64,000 bases of DNA from Omphalotus guepiniiformis (lineage: Eukaryota > Basidiomycota > Agaricomycetes > Agaricales > Omphalotaceae). A program made the position numbers and the translations under genes. Positions 57,225 through 64,000 of the stretch are shown in pieces. The stretch's first letter is position 1. Every line of letters starts with the position of its first letter. Below the pieces are notes generated by a model, which did no database searches, was not told the DNA's origin, and saw only the letters and a list, made by a program, of their open reading frames with translations. The stretch spans positions 124,001-188,000 of the forward strand of contig JAQOOI010000053.1 in NCBI GenBank assembly GCA_028554645.1, in the 5' to 3' direction.

Positions 57225-60200
57225 ATGTCAGGATCGTTTCAATGTGTGCCCTCATGTCCTGCAAAAGCTTTTGACACAGACCGAAGTCTCAAAATCCACC
57301 AGCGGACTTGCAAGTATCATGAGAATGACTTCGAAAGGTTGTCGCTAAATCGTTCCAGACTTAGTCGGAAGAAAGGAAAGGACAAGAAGAGAACCATGTT
57401 GGAACAGCGAAAGATCCGACAGTTATCTCTTTCGAGTGTGGTACGTCAATGATAATAATTTCTCTAATAGTGCTTTCTCACCCATATGTTCCAGGCTGCA
57501 TCTCAGCTTGATTCAGAAACAATGGACATTGAATATGTTCCGAATGAGGATTTTCAAACTGGCTCATCATCGAACAATAACTATTCAAGTCGTTTTCCGT
57601 CTTCTCCGCCTCCTCCACCTCTTCCGTCTCCTCCGAGTCTGCCTCAGCTTACACAGTCCGGCAGGCCAAAGCGGGATATTCAGCTTCCTAAACGTTACCG
57701 AGACATACTGCCTCAGGTGCCACCAGCTGCTATCTTTGCTGAAGACGATGAAACCGGAACCACTAGCCCAGGAGTTTCAGATACACCATTGCGGTCACTA
57801 CCTCGTGTAGTCCTCATAGTTCGCGATACATTGAAAACTCTCTTAAATCCCTTTTATCTCTATCGCTTGTATCTCCATCGTCCGTCGTATGACCCCGACT
57901 CGTTTGTCCAAGCAAGAGACCTTTACAATCGAAGGGTCGACCAAGCAGCTGAATCCAACGAAGATAATCCTGGTTCCATGTCCACCGCCTCTGAAAATGA
58001 TCCACCTTGGCCATTCGGGAATATGTCGATTTACCGCCTGATGCAGTGGTTGAATAGTGGTAGTGGCTCAAAGTCGGAGGCTGAAACTACTCGCCTGGTT
58101 GACGAAGTTTTACTGGCACCAGACTTTCACGTCGCAGACCTCGCAGGGTTCAATGCACACACAGAGAATCAGCGAGCAGACAAAGCCTCTGTAGATTCGT
58201 CGCTGTCTTTTCTGAATGGTTTTAAAGAGAGAAGTGTTGATATTGAGGTGCCATCGGGTCAGAAGAATGTTCCGCCGAAGGTGTTTTCTGTTCCTGGCTT
58301 GTACTTTCGTGACTTGCTCTCAGTCATTCGAGACGCGTTTGCAGATCCTCTTGCGAAGAAATATCACCTGTCTCCATTCAAACTGTTTCATCAGCCACCA
58401 AACGCGGACCAGGAGCAGCGAGTTTATGGTGAACTTTATACATCAGATGCCTTCATTGCAGAGCACGATAGAGTCCAGCGTGCTCCACCTTCTCCAGACT
58501 CTCCTTCTTGCAAACTGGAACATATCATTGCTGCACTCATGGTGTGGTCAGATTCAACCCATCTCACGAGTTTTGGGATAGCTAAGCTATGGCCTATCTA
58601 TGGTATGCTCGGCAACTTGACGAAGTATATTCGAGCGCAGCCAAGCTCGGGTGCATGTCATCATATTGCCTACATTCCATCGGTGAGCAACATTTAGCTA
58701 TGTCTTGATGTCTTACTCACTGGCCCGGGGTGATAAAGTTACCAGATTATTTTCAGGATTTCGTGGCGGCATTTCATCCCAAGTGGAAGACGCAAAAACA
58801 GGAAATATTGACACATTGCCGGCGTGAGCTCATGCATGCGGTCTGGAAAATTTTACTCGATGATGAATTCGTCAAAGCGTACAAATACGGAATTGTTATT
58901 CGGTGTGCCGATGGTATAGAACGTAGGGTGTATCCTCGGTTCTTCACCTACTCTGCTGATTATCCAGAAAAGTAAGCATAACAGTGAAATCATTTCTGCT
59001 TATCTCACAGACAAATTACATTGCATGCAGAGTCTTGCTTGCCACCATCCGAGACAAAGGCTTATGCCCGTGTCCACGATGCCTCATTCAAAAATCTTGG
59101 CTTGACAAGCTGGGTATGCTTAGAGATCTTCAGTGCCGGGCAATCAACATTCGAAACTACCTGGTTTATCAAGTCAATCGTGCGAGACAGTTTATTTACG
59201 AGCTAGGCTTACGAATTGGCGGCAAGAATGTCAACGACCTTCTTCAGAGCAGTTCATCTGTCCCAACCATTGTAAACCACTTCCTTCTCTTTTTGCATCG
59301 TCCATTACGATAATCTTTCTTGTTCTAGAATGCTTTTGTTGATCGCCTTGGCCTTAACTTTGAACCGTCAAAGATGTTGGTGGTCGACTTTATGCACGAG
59401 TTTGAGTTAGGCGTGTGGAAAACACTGTTTACGCATCTGATACGGCTACTCTATGCATCCCCAAGTGGTGTAGAACGTGTTGCTGAGCTAGACCGAAGGT
59501 AACATTCACGATGAAAAGTACCCTGCGACAATTCTAAAGCTGCTTTAGATTCCGTCTGATTCCGACATTCAAGAATTCAACGATACGAAAGTTCGCAAAT
59601 AATGCATCTGAAATGAAGAAACTGGCTGCGCGTGATTTCGAAGATCTCCTTCAGGTCAGCAACCTCTATGCTATATATCCTCAATTGCAACTCACAAAGA
59701 TAGTAGTGCGCAATACCTGCTTTTGAAGGATTGCTACCGGATGACGAACATAATAATCGGCTTAGAAAACTTCTGTTCCGCCTCGCGCACTGGCATGCAC
59801 TAGCAAAACTCCGCATTCATACAGATTCCACCCTTGCGAAACTACACACGCTGACAGTTGAGCTAGGGAAGCTGATGAGAGAGTTTCGGGATAAGACGTG
59901 CTCTCAGTTTAATACTATGGAACTACCGCGCGAACAAGAAGCTCGAGCTCGTCGTCGAAATCAAACAGACTTGCAGCGTTCCACAAACACACTCTTGGCT
60001 ACGGCAGAAACTCCAGGTCAACGAAAACCAAAGACCTTGAACCTTTTCACATACAAGTTTCATGCTCTGGGAGACTACGTGTCAGCGATTAGACAGTTCG
60101 GAACAACCGACAGCTATTCAACCCAAATGGTGAGCCATATGCTACATCCTTTGATATTCGCATTGCATATGACACTTTGTATCTAGGGTGAACGTGCACA

Positions 60201-61681
60201 TCGACTAGTGAAGCAGTATTATGCCCTGACTAACAAGCGTAACGCGACTGAGCAGATCGGACGACGGTACCGCCGAGGACGACTGCTTGCGAAAGCCCGA
60301 TATGCAAAGCAAAAAGCAGCACTAGCGAAAGGCAAGCAGAGAGACCGATCAGAACAACATCATACATCTGGGAACGTTGACACTCATACGCACCACGTTG
60401 GATTTGGGATTGACGAGCGCCCAGAGGATCTTGATGTACCTCTAGATATTCACCACTTCATGTCTGACAGGCGTGATCATCCAATACACCTAACGTCGTT
60501 TCTCTACCAGCAACCAGCCGATCCTGCAAAAAAGGTCAGATGTAGTAGCTTATTTGCTGGAGTTAATGCTCACCTTTAGTCATTCACTTAGGACTTCGTT
60601 TCCAAACTACAAGACCACCTCCTCGGTCGTCTTCTTGACCGCGATTTTGACGGAGACACACACGAGTCGTTCACTGATGAGGATCGCAATACAATCGAGA
60701 TCGTCAACGAGAAATTCTATGCTGTGAAAACTTTACGAATCAATTATACGACTTACGATGTTCGTCGGGACCAGGACGTCATCAATCCCCGTACCGATCA
60801 CTGCACTGTGATGGTTCTATCTCCCGAAACTGAAGCTGGTTCGCATCCGTATTGGTATGCTCGTGTACTAGGAATATTCCACGCTGACGTACATCACCAC
60901 AAAAAGACTGTGAGGGGACACACTGTGAAGCGCCATCACATGGAATTTTTGTGGGTGCGTTGGCTCGGCGTTGAACCAGGCTATCGTTCGGGCATTAGCA
61001 CTGCAAGGCTACCTAAAATTGGATTTGTACCTGATACTGACGACTTTGCGTTCGGGTTTCTTGATCCATCGTTGATCATCCGGGCCTGTCATCTAATCCC
61101 CGATTTTTCAACTGGAAGAACAGGTGATTTGCTCCAAACCGAGGCACTTACCGCAGCGCGAGCCCTAGGAGAGAACGATGACTGGGCAAACTTCTACGTG
61201 ACGATGTAAGTGTGTTCCGTTTGTATGAAATCTTCTACTGAGCTTCGTGTCCGTTCGCAGCTTTGTTGACCGGGATATGTTCATGCGCTACCTTGGCGGA
61301 GGCATTGGCCATGTTGATAACATGTTGCTTGACACACATGGACTGCAAGAGAAAGACGGAGATGAAGATGAATGCATGTACGACAGCAGCGAAGAATCTG
61401 AAACCTACAATGAGACCACCGGCGGCCAAGAACAAGTGAGTCCTCTGGTCAATGTCGATCCCGAAGGAGACACTCGGGACTCCCATTCAGACGACGAGGA
61501 TGATAGTATGGACTACAGTGGTGGCACGGAACCTCGTGAGGTGGAGTCTAGTGATGAGGAAACTGAAAGTGATAATCTTAGTGCAATTGAGGGGGAAGGT
61601 GAAGATATAGCAGAGGAGCTCGAGTTCGGTCCAGACGACGGGGAAGACTCTGATTTTGACATGGGTTACGCATCTGAATAA
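57225..61681 (+). CDS. Plavaka-type transposase
   Basis: DDE-type transposase of the fungal Plavaka family (CACTA/CMC superfamily). The N-terminal zinc-finger-like motif FQCVPSCPAKAFDTDRSLKI with HQRTC is followed by a basic segment (RKKGKDKKRTMLEQRKIRQL), a Pro/Ser-rich linker and RPKRDIQLPKRYRDILPQVP. Core motifs: HIIAALMVWSDSTHLTSFG, AKLWPIYGMLGNLTKYIRAQ, RRELMHAVWKILLDDEFVKA, RRVYPRFFTYSADYPEKVLL, GLCPCPRCLI, LVVDFMHEFELGVWKTLFTH and GERAHRLVKQYYALTNKR, all in family order. Nine introns (for example 57441/57495, 58684/58738, 58972, 59265, 59498, 59656, 60132, 60534 and 61206) each keep the frame. The C-terminus is a long acidic Ser/Asp/Glu tail ending GYASE, TAA 61679. I see no stop or frameshift, so it may be active. 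Confidence 0.9.
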
Positions 61682-62060
61682 TTATTACTTTGTACTATTG
61701 CTGTGTACCAGTATGTCAAAAAACTTGCGAGCAAATGGTAGCAACTTACATTCTTATGCAAATATTTGCCTCTATCATACTGCCATATATTGTTGTAGCA
61801 ATTATTGCTTATGATTATCAAGTAATTTGAGGTGAAATAGAAAATACGAGGGATGACGATGTGGTATATTACTGGCAGCAAAATCGTAACGTGTCATGAT
61901 ATCGTACGATTATGGCGGTGTCTATATATGGTCATATAACCGATGGTCAACACGTATCTTATCTACATCAAATTCAAACTCCTGCAACGCCTCATCACTT
62001 TTCCCTCGATTTAGTGATGTTTTTACTTCAACTTCATCCTACCCTTTTCTAAAACCAGTT
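61682..62060. other. Transposon right end and promoter of the MPDFLGGY gene copy 1
   Basis: AT-rich stretch after the transposase stop, then a pyrimidine-rich leader (about 61960-62060) before the ATG at 62061. It lacks the roughly 90-base promoter segment that precedes copy 2. Confidence 0.55.
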
Positions 62061-62513
62061 ATGCCTGACTTTCTTGGTGGCTACGTTATACACCCCGAGA
62101 CTGTCTACCCATTCGCCAAGGCCTATGGTTACGACTATCGTTCGGCCATTGACCCAGAGATAGCTGAACATACAACCCGAGTCGCAATCCTAAGGCCTCT
62201 CAATCTCATCAACTCAACAGACGGGAGAACATTTCCAAGGCCTACTCTTAAAGCAGTCCCAAGAAAAAACAACAACCCTTCGATTCTATTCTTTCCGACT
62301 CATAGGGACGCTTCGATGGATGAGAAGTTTATGGTTCCGGAGAACGAAAAGGATAAGGAGTTACTGGAGAAGTGGTTACAACCGTTTATTGAGAAATGTT
62401 CTGAGGAGGATGTTAGGATTTTTAGGGAGAAGACGAAGTTTGGGACGGTGAGACTTCCGATTGGGATGTATCGTCTTTCGGAATTTGAAGAAGGGGATTC
62501 GCCGGATAGGTGA
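62061..62513 (+). CDS. Hypothetical protein, tandem copy 1 (MPDFLGGY family)
   Basis: Unrecognised protein. The first exon reads MPDFLGGYVIHPETVYPFAK, AYGYDYRSAIDPEIAEHTTR, VAILRPLNLINSTDGRTFPR, KAVPRKNNNPSILFFPTHRD and DKELLEKWLQPFIEKCSEED, ending GMYRLSEFEEGDSPDR. It stops at a TGA that is also part of a perfect GTGAGT donor (GATAG/GTGAGT), so more exons are likely. A later open stretch in the same direction (62601-62783, MGRLFKFKFVKDEENSQRMV) and a following one (WVDPFREEEDRKSFRPRRRN, stop about 62879) may belong to it, but I could not find joins that keep the frame. Soluble, no signal peptide. Confidence 0.6.
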   Translation: MPDFLGGYVIHPETVYPFAKAYGYDYRSAIDPEIAEHTTRVAILRPLNLINSTDGRTFPRPTLKAVPRKNNNPSILFFPTHRDASMDEKFMVPENEKDKELLEKWLQPFIEKCSEEDVRIFREKTKFGTVRLPIGMYRLSEFEEGDSPDR

Positions 62514-63871
62514 GTGGTTCCGGTTATGGTCTTGCTCGTGGATGCTCGACTAACGCGTCCTAATAATGAAGCTGCTATTTATGAATAGTGCAAACTGTGT
62601 GTGGCATGGTACTTGCGCAACGGATCTTCATACGGTGGCAGCTTATATGTTTTTGAATATAGACGACTGCATCTTTTGTACGATAATGTATACGAGACTT
62701 TGGGGAATATGGGTCGCCTATTCAAATTTAAATTTGTGAAGGATGAGGAGAACAGTCAGAGAATGGTCTATGTAGACTGCTAATTTTGCGACTATCTTAG
62801 GTGGGTAGACCCGTTTAGGGAGGAGGAGGATCGTAAGAGTTTTCGGCCTAGAAGACGAAATCAGTTGAGAGGTTTCTGATTGGGATGTGTGATTCGAGTC
62901 TTTTGAAATTTGATGAGTAGTGAGTGCTATCTCTTATGGATGGGAATATAGTTGACGTGAAAAACGATGAAGATGTGTTCTCTGATGAATGGCGCGAAGT
63001 GAGATAGGAAGTAAATGACTCTTGCTCCGACTCGTCAACGTCTCCTCATGCTGTCGCAGCTACTAGTATGACGGTTCTTACGAACATCTTAGTCGTCGCA
63101 TCAAAACTGTATTTCTTTTTACATGGTGTACATGCTATAACGACACGAACACAACTACATATAAAGAATCCTCTATTCAATCCTCTAGAGTTTCTCATCC
63201 AATCACCTAAACATAAGAATCATAAACACTTTATCATCCTTCCCATTCAAAACGGAAAGGGACATTTCTTTGGAGGACGTTGAGAAGAGAAACGGCGATT
63301 ATGATTATAAGGCAAAAATTTCAACTTCACCTGACATTGGGAGTAGCGTCAAGCCTGCCCTGAATCTACTTTTGCCACGCGAGTTTACGCGTTTACGCTT
63401 AGGGGGGAACGGGGGTAGGCGCCTGGCACCGTGCCTGGTGAGACATTGACGCGAGTCATTCCGAAGACCACATTCAAGATACTCACCTGCACTGAATCCC
63501 TCCGAATGTGCTTTGTAGCTTGGCAGGGTGGGTCGGAGAGGGGAGATATGTTTTTAAACTGAAGCACGCCGTTAAGATGAATTACAGTTAGATGTGAAAG
63601 AAACCATCCAATCGCTGTAGTTCTCCGTGAGACTCGCACGCGTTTAGCCCGAAGCATCGCCCCGGCGGGCAACCATACATTGATAGGCCGAGCGCCATCA
63701 AAGAAAGGAAAGATTATGTAATGACTGACGCGAGCAGGTGAAAATCACGTGTGCGTCCACGCCACGCAAATTCGTCTGGCAACCCTGATCCCTTGGTTTT
63801 CTTCTGGTTTTCTTCATATCTTTACCTTTGTAACTTCAACGCCATCCACAGCCCTCTTTCCTAATTTAAAT
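62514..63871. other. Possible 3' exons of copy 1, then intergenic promoter of copy 2
   Basis: 62601-62880 has protein-like open stretches tied to copy 1. After about 62900 nothing coding is recognised; the frame at 63068-63283 lacks motifs. The promoter-like repeat 63699-63787 ends 85 bases before the copy 2 ATG. Confidence 0.45.
63699..63787 (+). promoter_or_regulatory. Promoter segment of copy 2, repeated at 54546-54634
   Basis: Contains TATGTAATGAC, GACGCGAGCAGGTG and TCACGTGTGCG; same text order as the left-hand copy. Position 85-173 bases upstream of the ATG fits a proximal promoter. Confidence 0.6.
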
Positions 63872-64000
63872 ATGCCTGACTTTCTCGGTGGCTACGTTAT
63901 ACACCCCGAAACCGTCTACCCATTCGCCAAGGCCTATGGTTACGACTATCGTTCGGCCATTGACCCAGAGATAGCAGAACAAACAACCCGAGTCGTGATC
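63872..64000 (+). CDS. Hypothetical protein, tandem copy 2 (cut by right edge)
   Basis: The first 43 codons of a second copy of the gene at 62061: MPDFLGGYVIHPETVYPFAK, AYGYDYRSAIDPEIAEQTTR, V. Over these 129 bases only about eight differ from copy 1, most of them silent (His-to-Gln at one site). The upstream regions of the two copies are much less alike than the coding starts, apart from a shared ACTTCAAC before the ATG. Confidence 0.8.
   Translation, partial: MPDFLGGYVIHPETVYPFAKAYGYDYRSAIDPEIAEQTTRVVI

Larger units (their letters stand above)
54700..61900. mobile_element. Plavaka-type (CACTA-like) DNA transposon, apparently intact
   Basis: An element of roughly 7 kb with two divergently transcribed genes: a complete transposase (+) and a DUF6698 gene (-), flanked on both sides by AT-rich non-coding stretches. 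I could not find convincing terminal inverted repeats or a target duplication by eye, so the ends given are approximate. The right end lies between 61681 and about 61980, the left between about 54640 and 55149. CpG is present at ordinary levels and no stop interrupts the transposase, both suggesting recent arrival. Confidence 0.7.

Noticed and set aside
54640..61980. Terminal inverted repeats and target duplication of the transposon
   Set aside because: CACTG-like text at about 54645 has no partner at the right end; other AT-rich matches are no better than chance by eye, so exact ends are not claimed.

Overview
The window comes from a filamentous basidiomycete, most likely an agaricomycete (mushroom-forming) fungus. 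The evidence is: genes cut by many 45-70 bp introns; a long unspecific peroxygenase; a C2-NACHT-WD40 STAND protein with near-identical WD repeats; a Plavaka-type DNA transposon carrying a DUF6698 gene; and fungal-type chitin synthase, cytochrome P450 and drug transporters. All families were recognised by reading translations; no database was searched.

Layout. 1-2.9 kb holds two housekeeping genes on the minus strand: ROT1 (ER folding and cell-wall glucan factor, cut by the left edge) and proteasome subunit beta-6 (PRE7). 2.9-8.5 kb has no recognisable gene. 8.5-10.5 kb is an MFS transporter. 10.9-16.6 kb is a large C2-NACHT-WD40 STAND gene lying in a block that is visibly poor in CpG. 18.4-26.2 kb is a compact run of chitin synthase, a drug-type MFS transporter, and a divergently transcribed Ubc1-like E2. 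26.2-44.2 kb is gene-sparse and contains a GNAT acetyltransferase, Glo3-type ArfGAP, AP-2 sigma, an F-box-like protein with an acidic stretch, a CsbD/Hmp1-like stress protein and a cytochrome P450.

44.7-50.5 kb is a tandem array of about 2-kb blocks. It holds four EthD-domain genes and decayed copies of a second, unidentified gene. The EthD copies differ in splice signals and in their ends: two use GC donors, one has lost an acceptor, one is truncated. Next, in convergent orientation, is a secreted heme-thiolate unspecific peroxygenase (50.6-52.2 kb). 52.2-55.1 kb is repeat-bearing intergenic DNA.

55.1-61.7 kb is an apparently intact Plavaka (CACTA-like) transposon, with an uninterrupted ten-exon transposase and a divergently transcribed DUF6698 gene sharing one promoter. 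At the right edge are two tandem copies of an unidentified small gene; the second is cut by the window. A short promoter segment of copy 2 reappears on the far side of the transposon from copy 1, which suggests the element landed in the promoter of copy 1.

No tRNA, rRNA or CRISPR array was found. The strongest places for new biology are the STAND gene with its hypervariable repeat array and CpG depletion, the decaying EthD block array, and the transposon with its companion gene and apparent promoter split.
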